From Polyodon spathula (Eukaryota > Chordata > Actinopteri > Acipenseriformes > Polyodontidae), in assembly GCF_017654505.1 (NCBI RefSeq), contig NC_054535.1, positions 83,763,603 through 83,827,602 on the forward strand: DNA of 64,000 bases, written 5' to 3'. The notes under the pieces are model-generated. The model searched no databases and had not been told where the DNA came from. It saw only the letters and a program-made list of their open reading frames with translations. The position numbers were made by a program, and so were the translations under genes. Position 1 is the stretch's first letter, and each line of letters starts with the position of its first letter. Positions 36,111 to 49,207 of this stretch are shown piece after piece.

Positions 36111-39100
36111 CCCGAACGTGTACCATGTTTTTTCTTTTCACAATGAGCACCCAGTTGAAATTCAGTTAATTGTTACCAAAGGCCAGTGTACTTTAATGAA
36201 AATGCATTTCAGATTTATATTGGTAATTTAATTTGAATGACTGCTCCTCATTTTTTGTTTGTATACATGCAATATACATAGATGAGTACAGTAATAATGA
36301 ATTACTTTCTAGCTATAATTCTTCAGCTCAGGGAGGTCATTTTCTGTGCAAATAATGAACTCTCAGAATTAAATTTAGGATGAAATTCAGCTTCAGTTAC
36401 AATCCAATACTCATGAGCTTTTAGATGTATTAGTGGAATTATTATTTCAGATTTGTTGTTTTTCTTTTCTATAAAGAACACATCTATAAGCCCCCAGCAA
36501 AAAAAAATCACAAATAGTCATATTTAGCAGTCTGGGAACATAATGCTCAATGTACATGGTATGTTGCTATGACATTATTTATTACATGAATATAATATTT
36601 TACACCAAATATATTGCATAACTGCAATCTTTCACTGTCTTTAATCTATTATGCATTTGTCAAATTCAGTTCATCTATGACATATGCCCCTGCCAAGTTC
36701 CCCACTCAGAATCCAAAATACCTTATCAGACAGCAGCCTCATGGCTTTTGGCTAAATCTGCTGCAGCTAACTGGGAAAAAAGTACTTTTTGATTTGGAAT
36801 GAATTGAAATGTGCAGATTTTGTGATACATTGGGCCATATGTATATGCAATACTTTGTTAAGGGAATGGTAGAAGATATGGTATTTCAGTTAACTGTTTC
36901 AGTGGGAAACGGACTCAAAAGGTAATCAGCATTTCTATCTCTTTCCTCTAGCCAGATAAATGAGTCTGATTATTTTTTAACATCGGCATATTATGTTACT
37001 AATTATGTGACATTTCAAGCAAGCATGATAAATTGTGTTCTTGATACTGAAATGATGTCATTTAAGTAATTACCCTCTCCCTGTTTATGCAGGAATCTGA
37101 TCTGATTGGCTTTTTAGTCCATTAGATAGCACTTCCTTTCATGCATAATTTACTTAAATGGTTGCCATAGAAACATATGCAACTACCTACAGTATATTCA
37201 GCTATGTAAAACACTAACTCAAATAATATTAAAGTAGTTGCTTAGTTTAATGTCATTTGGGTTACTTGTAGTATTTTATACAACAAAAAGAAGATATCAG
37301 TTTATATAAAAAAAATTGAAATGCAAGTAGTCACACAAATACTATACTGTATGGCTTTTATTTGTTTGCATTAAAGAAACACTTAATACAAGTCAACACA
37401 GTATATGCTAACAAGATACTTTTAAGTTAACATAAATTGATTCACAAAGTCAGCAGGGATTCCTAGTAGAATTAATGGTTGTATATGTCAAAGAGTGCTT
37501 TTCACACTAGACAAAAAAACAACAAAATTCTAAATGGAATAAAAGCTATTATTGTACAGAACTGGAAAGTTTTTTATAACCTCACCTCTTAGCTGAGGCT
37601 CCTGAGACCAAGCAGTATTACATATTCAGTTGCTGTATTAAGCAGCTGTCCATTAACAAGAAATCGAGTTTAAAAATGAAAATATCATGTTCCATAGTTA
37701 GAAAAGAAAATACAGTAATAAACATGTTAAATGACCCTTTACTGCATTCTGTCAGATGCAGCATGTGATTTTCATTCTCTGTGGGCCTGAAACTGGAATA
37801 AATAGACATCTTTGATTGTCAGGTCAAGGACAAAGACCTCCCTCAGCTGTCAATATTAAGTCTGACAGCTGATCTTCTCATTGTATTTAGTCTACCCACT
37901 TCCCTTCCACCAGCTTCAATCTTCTTTTATAAAGCTGAATGTGAGCACTGTCACCAGTGCTTATGGCCAAAGTCTAATGTTTTGTGAATCAAAGAACCTC
38001 CAGGCCACAGTATGGACTAGTAATTTATTATTGAGGAACAGAGGCTGCTGAGAACATTCTTTTAGCGCAGGCAGAATGCTATGAATTTACCAGGCATGAG
38101 GGCAGCAGGTGCTCTCATTAATTTTACAGTCTCTGGCAGCACAAAGAAAAATAGCTTTTTTTTCCCCATAAAAACATGCAGCTGTGGTATAGCTTCTGAA
38201 ACACAAACCCCTACTTTAGCTAGATTAAATGCAGTCCTGTAACCACAAACCTGAGATTGATCCCATTTATTTTACACATGCCTGGGTTCCTCTACTTGAT
38301 TATTCTTAATTTGCCTTTGCAAGAGAAACAGTCGTTTGGGATATTTTTGCCAAGCATTTGGAACATGGCATATGAACTGCACTGGAATTTCTCGGATACT
38401 CCCCACAGGAACTAATTGAAAATCCTGAGGCACAGGGGCTGATTAAATTATAATTCTAAATGCTGTGCCTTAGCTAAGGCTGGATAAATTATGGTATTAA
38501 AATTAAAAAAAATCACAATCCTATCCAATTGCTTGGTATTGAAACAAAAACTGTAGGTGGTGTGTCATTCTGACATGATAACGCAGGTCCTTTTCTGAAC
38601 ACATATTCAAAGTTGCTCTTATTCAGCGTGCTTGAAGATCCAAGTTGAAAAAACAACACAACATATACATGAAATATAAATATAAAATGGGCGTTATATC
38701 ATACCAAAGAACACCAAACACAGCTACAGACAATACAAATGTAAAAAAACACAACTGTTAAGAAAATACAACTTTGTATTGCATTTTTATTATTTTAAAA
38801 GACAAGCAACCTAATACGCAATAAAACTGGTCCTGCCTTTCTCCATACTTACATTCTGTATTTGCATAATTTTAAAGTCCTGACCAAATTCCTATTGAAA
38901 TTAATGACATGATCATTATTATGGGCTATGGTATATCTGGAGTAAAATACTTGTTCTCAGAATGGAACAACATTGATTCAAGCCTTGAATTGCAGGGTAT
39001 ACGTAGACAGGACATGTTTTTCAAATCGTAGCTACCAGCACACTGTATTATCCAGAATATTTTTCTGGTCCCATGCAATGCTGAGTTAGATAGGTTTTAC

Positions 39101-40600
39101 AGTACACTATTGGATGCTACAGAAACGTTTTACAAATACTCTGTTGTTGAGCGATTGTGAATAGCATATTTTACAGTTTGGAGGCTTTATATAAACATAT
39201 GTTTATAGATATATGTATTTATTTTTGAGTACTTTTAACAGTAATTAAATACAATCTAATTAATTTTCTTCATGTTCTTTTTCCACTCAAACTTAATATA
39301 GGAAAACAAATATCCAACATGAACTGTTTTTTTTTTTTACTAAATGTATTTAACAGATTCACACATTCTAGGGACAGCAACACAGCATAATGTAGCCTAT
39401 TATATAACATAATTAATTAAGAAAATGAAATGACTTAATTATTCAACTGCAAACTGGAAAGCCGCACAGCTTCTCAGAACACATGCCCACCTTAATTTTA
39501 AATGTAATCTACCCGTAATCAGGTTGACAGACATTTCAGTATTGAAAAAATTAGCAAATTTACTTGACTGCCTTTCTACATAGAATTACTGTATAAGTGT
39601 TTTAGGTTATGAACACTTTATAACCGATTAGTAGATATTGACATTAACATTACTAATAAGGTATTATAAGCAAGTTATAAACGAGTGTAACAACATTTAC
39701 AAATAACAATGCTGTCAGCAGCTATCCAACTGCAAAAATAGGCGTTTCTCACATTCCTGATTCAGTTCAATTGATATTGTGTGAAATTAAAGTTTGATTT
39801 ATTTCTCTAGGGAATAGTATAGTGATAATGCCTTTGCGTTACCTTTTAAATTGCCTATTGTAGTTCCGCTATGTACTACACTATACCCAATGGGGATGTT
39901 TAGTCAGGACCAGTTTCCCCTCCCCTGTCTCTGGCTACCATCCATCATTGCTTGGTAAATGCTGCCCTGATGAAAGTGTGCCTCTCGGAGGGACTAAACG
40001 TCTTGCCAGCCTTTTATTTCTAAGCTGTCACCAGCGAGACTTCAGCACTGAAGAAACAAGGGTAAAATGTTGTTTGGCTCAGTGGAAAAAAAAATGGTTT
40101 GGGGGTCACATTTGAGAAGGGTTAGATGATTTTGGAAAAGGAAGCACCACAGGTAGCCTGGCAATCCTACCACTGTTGTAAAATGAAGATAATAATGTCA
40201 CTGTCAGAAACCTTTTATTACGCTGACAATAGCTGGTGTTTGTCACTTGGCCTTGGAGAACCCTGAATATTTCAAAGACTGCATTAACTGGATAAATTGT
40301 CAAACAATGGTTGGTGAAAATGTTCAGTTTCAATTGCTGGTATAAGTTGTTATAGTCCCCATGGCGGCATTTATCTACAGTACTATCTGATAAGGTGGAT
40401 AGCCTGCTACAATCTAATCGTTTAAGATATTTTCTAGGCTGAGTCATACCCAGATCTCCTACTGATGATTTGGCTGTTTTTCTGATAATAGATAAGAATG
40501 GTCAAAGGAGGAATATTTAAAGTTCTTGAGACACGTTGCACAAACAAATCATATTTACAAACAGAAATGAAAAATTCTGCTATTGTTCCCTTGTTACTAG
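36111..40600. other. Long single-copy stretch, possible regulatory DNA at 37040-38500
   Basis: No mobile-element ends or coding blocks are seen over 4.5 kb, the longest such run in the window. From 37040 to 38500 composition is even, simple repeats are rare and AT-rich transcription-factor-like words recur (TTACTTAAATGG, CTGATTAAATTATAATTC, and the palindrome CCTTAGCTAAGG near 38471-38482). This would be compatible with conserved non-coding sequence beside a developmental gene, but conservation cannot be seen here. Confidence 0.3.
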
Positions 40601-40603
40601 GCA

Positions 40604-40605
40604 TG

Positions 40606-40653
<48 letters not shown>

Positions 40654-40670
40654 ACACACACACACACACA
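40604..40670. repeat. (TA)n(CA)n microsatellite at Tc1 end
   Basis: Twelve TA units then CA units reaching the first base of Tc1-like element 3. The mirror tract (TG)n(TA)n follows its other end. Confidence 0.95.
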
Positions 40671-40808
40671 GTACTGTGCAAAAGTTTTAGGCAGGTGTGA
40701 AAAAATGCTGTAAAGTAAGAATGCTTTAAAAAATAGACATGTTAATAGTTTATATTTATCAATTAACAAAATGCAAAGTGAGTGAACAGAAGAAAAATCT
40801 ACATCAAA

Positions 40809-42221
40809 TCAATATTTGGTGTGACCACCTGTGGCAGAGCAGGGCTCTGCCCTTGGAAATACTAGCAGGGATGGAGTTAAATTCTCTTCCCTGCCCAGGT
40901 TGATTGCCCCAGGTGAGAGCAATCAACTAATGTAATTAATCAATTATCATTTAGCCATCTGGCATAAAAAGAGGCCTCAGCCTCCCAGTAGAGAGGAGGG
41001 AGCAGGTTGGTGGGTTTTTGTGGTTTTGAAATTTTGAATCCAGTGAAGGCATTGCCCAGCCTGGAAACCTTATTTTTGTAAGTTTTGTTTTCTTTGTTTA
41101 GGTATTTGTGTTTAAACATCTTTGTTTTGCCCTTGTGCATGTTTATTTTGCGTTAATTTATAATAAAAGTATATATTTTTTGAACTGCAGTCTGTCTCTG
41201 GGCCTCTGTCCACTCGCCAGCCTGCCACACCACCCTTTGCCTTTAAAACAGCATGAGTTCTTCTAGGTACACTTGCACACAGTTTTGGAAGGAACTCGGC
41301 AGGTAGGTTGGCCCAAACATCTTGGAGAACTAACCACAGTTCTTCTGTGGATTTAGGCAGCCTCAGTTGCTTCTCTCTCTTCATGTAATTCTAGACAGAC
41401 TTGATGTTGAGATCAGGGCTCTGTGGGGGCCATACCATCGCTTCCAGGACTCCTTGTTCTTCTTTACACTGAAGATAGTTCTTAATGACTTTCGCTGTAT
41501 GTTTGGGGTCATTGTCACGCTGCAGAATAAATTTGGGGCCAAACAGATACCTCCCTGATAGTATTGCATGATGGTTAAGTATCTGCCTGTACTTCTCAGC
41601 ATAGAGGAGACCATTAATTCTGACCAAATCCCCAACTCCAGCCCCAAACTTGCAAGGAACCTCCACCATGCTTCACTGTTGCCTGCAGACACTCATTCGT
41701 GTACCGCTCTCCAACCCTTTGGCGAACAAACTGCCTTCTGCTACAGCCAAATGTTTCAAATTTTGACTCATCAGTCCAGAGCACCTGCTGCCATTTTTCT
41801 GCACCCCAGTTCCTGTGTGTTCGTGCATAGTTGAGTCGCTTGGCCTTGTTTCCACGTCGGAGGTATGGCTTTTTGTCCGCAAGTCTTCCATGAAGGCCAC
41901 TTCTAACCAGACTTCTCCAGACAGTAGGTGGGTGTACGGGGGTCCCACTGTTTTCTGCCAATTCTAAGCTGATAGCATTGCTGGACATCTTCCGATTGCG
42001 AAGGAAAGTAAGCATGATGTGTCTTTCATCTGCTGCAGTAAGTTTTCTTGGCCGACCACTGCATCTACAGTCCTCAACGTTACCCGTTTCTTTGTGCTTC
42101 TTCAAAAGAGCTTGGACAGCACATCTGGAAACCCCTGTCTGCCTTGAAATTTCTGCTGGGAGAGATCTTGCTGATGCAGTATAACTATCTTGTGTCTTGT
42201 TGCTGTGCTCAGTCTTGCCAT
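40809..42221 (-). pseudogene. Tc1-like transposase pseudogene (element 3)
   Basis: Starts MAKTEHSNKTQDSYTASARS at 42221. It carries a helix-turn-helix (ISRQTGVSRCAVQALLKKHK), a GRPRKLTAADERHIM block, then KWQQVLWTDESKFETFGCSR with the first Asp. A frameshift at about 41640 leads to [20 protein letters not shown] with the second Asp and WPPQSPDLNIKSV-stop. The last block should contain the catalytic Glu (NIIESVW): here one residue is missing, Glu is Lys, and Trp is a stop. The frame continues as NYMKREKQLRLPKSTEELWL and VLKAKGG, where the LTR insertion cuts it. The final HTKY-stop lies beyond the LTR at 40809. Confidence 0.9.
40830..41229 (+). mobile_element. Solo LTR inside Tc1-like element 3
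   Basis: A 400-bp unit with TGTGGCAG at the start and its exact inverted copy CTGCCACA at the end, flanked by CCACC on both sides (40825-40829, 41230-41234). A TATA-like GCATAAAAAG at about 40961 and AATAAAAG at about 41163 fit promoter and poly(A) signals in plus orientation. The 5-bp duplication and TG..CA ends are the hallmark of LTR integration. It is younger than the Tc1 host. Confidence 0.95.
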
Positions 42222-42642
42222 GGTGTATGACTTTTGACAGTAAACTGTCTTCAGCAACCTCACCTTGTTAGCTGAGTTTGGCTGTTCCTCACCCAGTTTT
42301 ATTCCTCCTACACAGCTGTTTCTGTTTCAGTTAATGATTGTGTTTCAACCTACATATTGAAGTGATGATCATTAGCACCTGTTTGGTATAATTGTTTAAT
42401 CATACACCTGACTATATGCCTATAAAATCCCTGACTTTGTGCAAGTGTACCTAGAAGAATTGATGCTGTTTTGAAGGCAAAGGGTGGTCACACCAAATAT
42501 GAATTTGATGTAGATTTTTCTCCTGTTCACTCACTTTGCATTTAGTTAATTGATAAATATAAACTATTAACCTGTCTATTTTTGAAAGCATTCTTATTTT
42601 ATGGCATTTTTTCACACCTGCCTAAAACTTTTGCACAGTACT

Positions 42643-42645
42643 GTG

Positions 42646-42696
<51 letters not shown>

Positions 42697-42709
42697 GTGT
42701 GTGTGTATG

Positions 42710-42767
<58 letters not shown>

Positions 42768-42768
42768 G
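42643..42768. repeat. (TG)n(TA)n compound microsatellite
   Basis: TG and TA runs alternating from the Tc1 end to 42768. Confidence 0.95.
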
Positions 42769-45700
42769 TATATGGTGCAAATAATTAGGATTCACTATTG
42801 AAGCATACACTGTAGCTCTAGACTACAGTACACTAGACTATATTATTTAGAAATCTTAAATGATATGACTTAAATGAATCTGTATCAATCCCTATATATC
42901 CAGCAAGATTTGTACCCTGGAAAAGGACCTAGTTAATCTAAGGGCATTCCAGGAGCATCCATAGGAAATAGTGATCAGTTTATAAATAGAAGCACTGTAG
43001 ATGTGGTTAGTTTGTCTGCAGAAACTCCTGGAACCTTTTTCAGAGGAGAAACCGCTAACCTGCACATAACTAATTGAAGAGTATTTGCAAGAAAAACATT
43101 GGAAATGGCAAGGATCTGTCTAGAAAATGATCCCTACTGCACCTTACATTGTACTGTTACACTTCTGTTGTTTTAAAGGGAAGTTAGGAATTGCCTTTGC
43201 GATTAGAGATACAACAAATGGATTGTCCTTGAGAACCTTTCTTTTTTAAATACAGTTATTAAATATTGATTTTAATTTAAGAAAGAGATATGCTTTTATG
43301 CAGTCAGATCCTCGTGATTCTCTGCACTTTTAAACCCAACAGAAAAGTTGGGTTTATTCTTAAATTTAAGACGAGTACCAAAGAAGAGCTCACCATGTGT
43401 TCTTTTAATTCCACTAAGTGCCCAATGTAATGTGCAACAGTTGAATATCAAGTGTAAAGAATCTGCCTGTTTGATTGACAATCTAAGAACACATTGTCAC
43501 CTGACTGACCTAATGATGTTCTGCTCCACTAATCAGGAATTTAGCCTTTAAGTCCAGCCTTTCATTCATTGTTATACGGGAACCCCCACCTTCTCCTTAA
43601 AGACTCCAATTACTCTTCCCATATCAATCACTCTTAGCTTGTATCTAATTTATTTCTGTTTGCCTTTTTACGCCCCGTTGCTGACCTGTTTTCAGGAATG
43701 CTGCTGTGTTTTGTTTGGAAAAACTTGGAGAGCAGTGATGTAAGAATGTATTCACTGTGCCAGAGGGGTTCTCCAAAAGCATCTGAAGTTGTGATTGTTG
43801 TTCAGACTTTCTCCTGGCACACATTCTTACAGGAGGTTGGCTTTAGTGAGTGGTTTATGTTTATCCTGGAGACATGTACAATACAATGCTCTGTGTTATA
43901 TTTCGTGTGGATTACCTAAGGCTTCTAAATGGCGACGTTTAAAAACATTTCAACTAATTTAATGAATACATCCAATTTAGTTTTGTAAGTGTGAGAAATA
44001 CAGGCATTTGGAGCTGTTGGTGTTAATCTTCATACTAGTGATGTTACTGCAAGTAGTGATATGCTATGGTTACAAACTGAAACAAACTATTTTATTCTTT
44101 ATTGGAAAAAAACAGGTAAAGAATAATATTTCATATTAGCGATTGTGATATAAAGACAGGCTATTGCATTAGAGCACGACTTCTTCCTACGAAATGATGG
44201 CACTATTGTTTAATTAAACAGTAAGGGCCTCATTAATGAAGTGTTTACTGTATGCAAAACATGATAACCATGTGCAGTTCTGTTGCCGTCTTATTTACTA
44301 TGCACATTTCCTTGCAGAAAACAAGGATTTAACAGATGCAAAATGAAAGGAGAGGAATAGCGCCGCCGCCTCACTTGCATTGAATTAATGATGTTTACAT
44401 ATGTAAAGCAGGATGTTAAACACAGATAATGAGCTGCCATACATTCATGAGCTATTCACAAAGGTCTGACAAGGATTTTGCACGGGAAAAAATTACCCAA
44501 AGATTCCGTCGACTAAATGCTGCCGCAAAGCGGAGCTCTTTTTAACATTGGTGTTGTTTTTTCATTGCGAAATGACAAATGTATTTCTTCTCAAGTGATA
44601 GGATTTATTTATGTTCAAGTCTTTATTGATTTTTAATAAAATTATTTACCATCAGATCTTAAATGGTCTCACAATAGCTGCAAAAACATTTTTAAATATA
44701 TATACAAATAATGTAGCATGTCTGTGGAATTAGCACCCACAGTATAGTTTTAATCGCACAGGCTTAGGGGCTTGGCGGCAGCTCCTGGAATGTAGCATCA
44801 TGGAGTACAATTTTGTTCAGCTCTTTTATTGGTATCGAGACAGATCTAAACAAGAGGCAGCATTTTCTTACCAGCACAGCGCATTCACTCGGTAGCCAAA
44901 TCTGAATGTGCTATTTACATGTTTCAGGGTAATCTACTACTTAAACTATGTTTGAATTTTCAGAAAGTGGTTACCAATAGCAGTTTAGGTTAATAATATT
45001 GGAATAAGGAATACTAGGATTCTTTTTGCCAGCACCTCCTTGAATTAGAGGTATATCTCAAAGGTTCTATCCTGGTTAAATAAATACATTAGAAATTAGA
45101 ATTTTTACTTTCTAAAAGTGTCCCATGTCATCAAGGAACACATTTAATAATATTCTTTTTCATGTGGTTGAGCTATAGGGACAAACAAACTATTTTACTT
45201 AAGCTATTTATCTACAAAGTGAGGCACAGTTTACTAAAATTATGCTTTTTTCTGTCAGTCCTTCACATTTCATATCTCATAGACTTAAGTTATTATCACA
45301 CAGGTAAACTAAGTAACATATAAGGGTTGTGGAAGTCAAGAGTTCACCCTATTGCATCTAACACCTTGAGATTTTGGAATAAAGGTACATTCATCATAGT
45401 TGATATCCCCACTTAAGTGAATTTTTAAACTCAAACAAACATTTGGGTCCATGTGTTGTCAGATTTACACTTCTCAAAGAAAATGTAAAATGTGATGGAA
45501 ATCATTTGGAGGAAACACAATATACAAAGGACTTCTCTTAACCAGAGCTGGAAGATTAAGCACTATGCTGACATTAGAAAGCACATAATATACTTTACAA
45601 TCTTTCCAGGCACCTGTTTGGGTTCCGATATTTGCTATTTCAATGTCTTACATTTAAACATCTTCAATGATGGATTTACAGACTACTACTGGGAAATAGG

Positions 45701-46814
45701 AGTTCAAACAGTTAACAGACAAAACCCTGTATATATGCCTTATACTTTCCCTGTTATTGAACCTCAGTATCTGTATAGTCTAGTTGTGTAAATGTCTTCC
45801 AGCTGCTCTCCTATTTAAAGAAACATCCAGTATCTGTTTTGCTCTACATCATGGACTAGAGTCAATGAGTAAGAAAACTGCCTCACAATGTTAGAAAATA
45901 AAACAATGAAAATTGATTAAGATGTATTATTTTATGAGTAAAACTGTTGTCCTGGCTGAATGTCATGCTGGGTTACAAATGAGAGTCCCCCTGACCATGA
46001 CCCTATCTTACTGGGTGATGTTGTTTTGGGGAAAAAAATTACTCTGGGTACAATAGGACATTGCCAGTACTAAAGGGTATGGAAGCAGGCAATGTGAAAA
46101 AATGTGATTGGCTTATATTGCTGCAGTCTGAACTGCACCAGGACAGCTAAGAGCCAAATTGTGTTTTATAAGCTGGACACTTTTCGTCTTTCCTATTAAA
46201 CATATTCTTAGAACATATAATGCCGCAGCCTCCAGTGCATATACATTATATTCTAGTTTCATTCTTTAAAAAAAAAAATACTGTATTAAAGTATTGCTTG
46301 GGATATTCACATTTAATGAAATGAGTTCCATTCAAACAAATGTGTATTAATTGTAACCATCTATAACCTAAGCAGTTGTATTTTCAAAAACATTGGTACA
46401 GCTAAGAAAAGGGGTATTTTTTCTTTTTTTTTTTTAATAAATATTTTCAAAATGCAGTGCTCAAAGGTTAGAGACTGCTAATTAGTATGTGTGTGGGTTG
46501 GAGGTCAAGGTTATTCTATTGTTCAGTGGTGACAAGCTCCTTTTTACGAGTATAGCGCAAAAGCACTGATAATCTCTTCCAGAGCATATCACAATTTAAA
46601 CCAGGTGGAAAACTTAGGATCACATTACGTAGACTGGAAAATCAGTATCTACCTTGAAAAGAAAAGTAAATCTTTACAGAAAGGAACGCATATGGAATCA
46701 ATTCTTAATGAACACAGCATCCAACAAAGGCAGTAAGATATTTTACTTTTGCAGCAGATGTTAAATGCCTATAACCCTAAAAAGAGCCCATTTGAAGCCT
46801 TATTAATCCCCCCC
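42769..46814. other. Single-copy DNA, possible regulatory sequence at 44200-44560
   Basis: No element ends or coding blocks. 44200-44560 contains AATTAAACAG, CATTAATGAAG, TTATGCATA-like and TGAATTAATGATG words and a CpG-containing GCGCCGCCGCC patch, an enhancer-like mix. A hairpin at 43739-43831 is listed separately. The frame at 45492-45791 (99 codons) has no known domain. Regulatory status is a guess. Confidence 0.3.
43739..43831 (+). other. Hairpin with 18 paired arm bases
   Basis: TGTAAGAATGT (43739-43749) and GTGCCAG (43757-43763) pair with CTGGCAC (43814-43820) and ACATTCTTACA (43821-43831). The left arm has a 7-base bulge. Inside, TCTGAA and TTCAGA can form a second stem. The roughly 93-nt size resembles a structured RNA or a minimal MITE. 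I recognise no microRNA seed. Confidence 0.4.
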
Positions 46815-47181
46815 CTGAAGTGCAGAGAGCTGCAGGTATTTATACAAGTGACCATCTCCTGATTAGCAACAAATTAATCACTTAATTAATTCGGGAGATG
46901 GCCACCTTCTGCACAGGTTTTTAATGTGGATGGGGCTTCCCATCCACGCTGCAAAACATATACAAAACAACAAAACAAAACGCACGGCCACGCCATATAT
47001 ATACAAATACATACATAAAATCATAATAAACAAAACCACACGGCTTTCGCCGTCATTTATATATAAACAAAAAAATAAATCATAATACAAACATACAATA
47101 AGACATTGGCGGAGGGGGAAACCCTGTTCTAAAATAAACAAATACCTTTAAATAGCAGGGCTTTTCTACTGCCCTGCTACA
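46815..47181 (-). mobile_element. LTR fragment (minus orientation)
   Basis: On the minus strand it begins TGTAGCAGGGCAGTAG at 47181 and runs through TTTATTTTAGAACAGGG, GACGGCGAAAGCCGTG, GCAGCGTGGATGGGAAGCC and ATAAATACCTGCAGCTC. These blocks recur in the same order in the plus-strand copy at 47601-48271. The 3' half is missing, so no target duplication can be read. Confidence 0.8.
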
Positions 47182-47516
47182 TGCACTTATTCTTTTTATT
47201 TTTGTACTGTGCTGTAGAATTGGCAAAGGTCAGTCACTACACTTGCAAGAAGGAAACTGCAAATCACTTTTCTGATAAATCCATCTTGTGCTATTTGAAA
47301 TGCTAGGAGTATGGGCACAAAGTGTATACATTTAGGCAGCAAACACCATAACAACATATCACATTTGATAGGCTTTTTTATTTAGAGGCCTTTTCAGTGC
47401 CTGGAAGCAATTAGGCTTCACTTCATTTCCAAGAAGTGATTTGATCAGATTTTCATGTTAACTATTGATAACAGCTTTAGGTTAAATGCCAAAGCTCTGA
47501 TTGTGTAAACTGACAC

Positions 47517-47521
<5 letters not shown>
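47182..47521. other. Unique spacer, nothing recognised
   Basis: Lies between two inverted LTR copies; no retroelement internal region is present. Confidence 0.5.
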
Positions 47522-47594
<73 letters not shown>

Positions 47595-47598
47595 TATA
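47522..47598. repeat. (TA)n tract
   Basis: About 38 TA units abutting the truncated start of the next LTR. Confidence 0.97.
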
Positions 47599-47600
47599 GT

Positions 47601-48271
47601 TTTCAGGGCGAGCAGCCCTGTACAGTGTTTATTTTAGAACGGGATCTCCCCTTCCACCCCTGTGTTATTTTGTATTTGTTTATTTTATATTTGTGTTTAT
47701 AGATGACGGCGAACCGCCGTGTGTTTTGTATTTATTTATTATTTTGTATGACGGCGCAGCCGTGCATTTCGGTGTTATTGTTTTAAAAATATTTGTGTTT
47801 ATAAATGATGGCGAACCGCCGTGTGTGTTGTTTTGCAGCGTGGATGGGAAGCCCATCCACATTTAATAATTAAAACCCGTGCAGAAGGCGGCCATCTCCC
47901 AAATTAAGTGATTAATCTATTGCTAATCGGTAGATGGTCACCTGTATAAATACCTGCAGCTCTTTCCATGTTAAGATGGGTGTTCAGAAGTGGAGAACGG
48001 GAGAGCGAGAGGCGAGAGAGATATTTAAAAAAATAAGGATCCGTGAAGGCTACTGCCCAGCCGGACCTTAGCGTTTATTTTTGTGGTCATGATTTATTTT
48101 GTTTAATTTTTTTATTTCTGCTCTGCGAGCAAGTATTTATTTTTGTTCAAATATTTTATTTATATTTTTTGTTCTCATTAATAAAACGGCGCGCGCACCA
48201 CTGCATCGTACCTCCGTTCTGGTTGTGCTTTCTTCTGGTCTGGGTACCTGTTTTTCTATTTGGTTCCTACA
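47601..48271 (+). mobile_element. LTR copy (plus orientation)
   Basis: Same family as the fragment at 46815-47181 but extends to the 3' end. The first ten or so bases are lost in the adjacent TA tract. It carries two GACGGCGAACCGCCGTGTG-like palindromic boxes about 100 bp apart, a TATA-like TATAAATACC at about 47945, AATAAAACGGCG as poly(A) signal, then GTTCTGGTTGTGCTTTCTTC near the end. The likely end is CCTACA at 48271. No coding content. Confidence 0.75.
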
Positions 48272-48568
48272 CCCAATAACCACATGCAAATTTCCTCTAT
48301 TCAGTCTTAACCTAAAGAAACCATTTCTATTCCATAATATTGCTAATATGGTAATAGACATAATCACTATTTTCAGAAACTTTAAACAAAAGAGCCTATG
48401 GCTATTATTCTTTCATAAGAATATGGCTTATCATTTTTTAATACACTTCATAGAAGAACTCTGAATGTGGCTGCACCCATAATTTATAACATATAGTTAT
48501 AATTTGACTCAGCTGTGTACTGAGTTCTATTATAATAAATTCCATCCATGTCTGCTGCCTCTGAGTAA
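48272..48568. other. Short unique spacer
   Basis: Nothing recognised. Confidence 0.4.
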
Positions 48569-48573
48569 GTATT

Positions 48574-49207
48574 TGTGGTGGAGTGTCCTGCCCCTTTATA
48601 TTTATTAGTGTTTTTTGTTGTCTGTAGTGTGTTAATTTTGGTGTTTATGTAGAAAATACACAGGATATAAATATGGGTTACGAGCACAAGTGTTTAAATT
48701 GTATATTTGTATTTAGGCACGAGGATTGCACAACACTTCACTTGCAGGTAAAATGTAATATGTAAGCACGGGGAATTGCACTAAATAAATTCACATGCAG
48801 TTGTACCGAGACTCCAATTGAATGACTGATTAGCAATCTAGTCTCGGTACAGCTGCATATAAACAGCATGTTTTCACTCACTTGGGGTTGTGTGTTCGTG
48901 AGTGGAGAATGGGAGAGAGAAGGAGGTTTTTTTGGGTCTTGAGAACAATTGCTACAACGTGCTGGAAGTGCCAGCACGGTACTTGTTTGAGTGTTTGTCC
49001 CCTGTATTGTTTAGTGTTGTCCGTTTTGTTTACCTTTTTATTTTGGCCTCAAGTACCGTGTCCTGTTTTGTGTGTTTTGTTTAAATCTTTTTGTTTATTA
49101 TTATTTACAATAAAACCCTGTAGCATCACAGATTCACTGCCCTACCTTGGTTGTTCTTCGTCCTTCTTCTGGTCTGACGTCACCCCTGCAAAGCCATCCT
49201 GTTCACA
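48574..49207 (+). mobile_element. Solo LTR (plus orientation)
   Basis: Begins TGTGGTGGAG and ends CTGTTCACA, flanked by GTATT on both sides (48569-48573, 49208-49212). The centre matches the LTR at 30263-31384. The end CTTCTTCTGGTCTGACGTCA matches the solo LTR at 34921. AATAAAACCC near 49110 is the likely poly(A) signal. The 171-codon frame across it has no known domain and is not supported as a gene. Confidence 0.9.

Larger units (their letters stand above)
40669..42642 (-). mobile_element. Tc1-like element 3 with nested LTR
   Basis: Both ends read CAGTACTGTGCAAAAGTTTT inward and are part of inverted repeats of about 215 bp. The left one is split by a solo LTR at 40830-41229. The inverted repeat is long enough to include the transposase 3' end: the right copy still shows CAAAGGGTGGTCACACC at about 42479. 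Without the LTR and its 5-bp duplication the element is about 1.57 kb. Confidence 0.92.
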
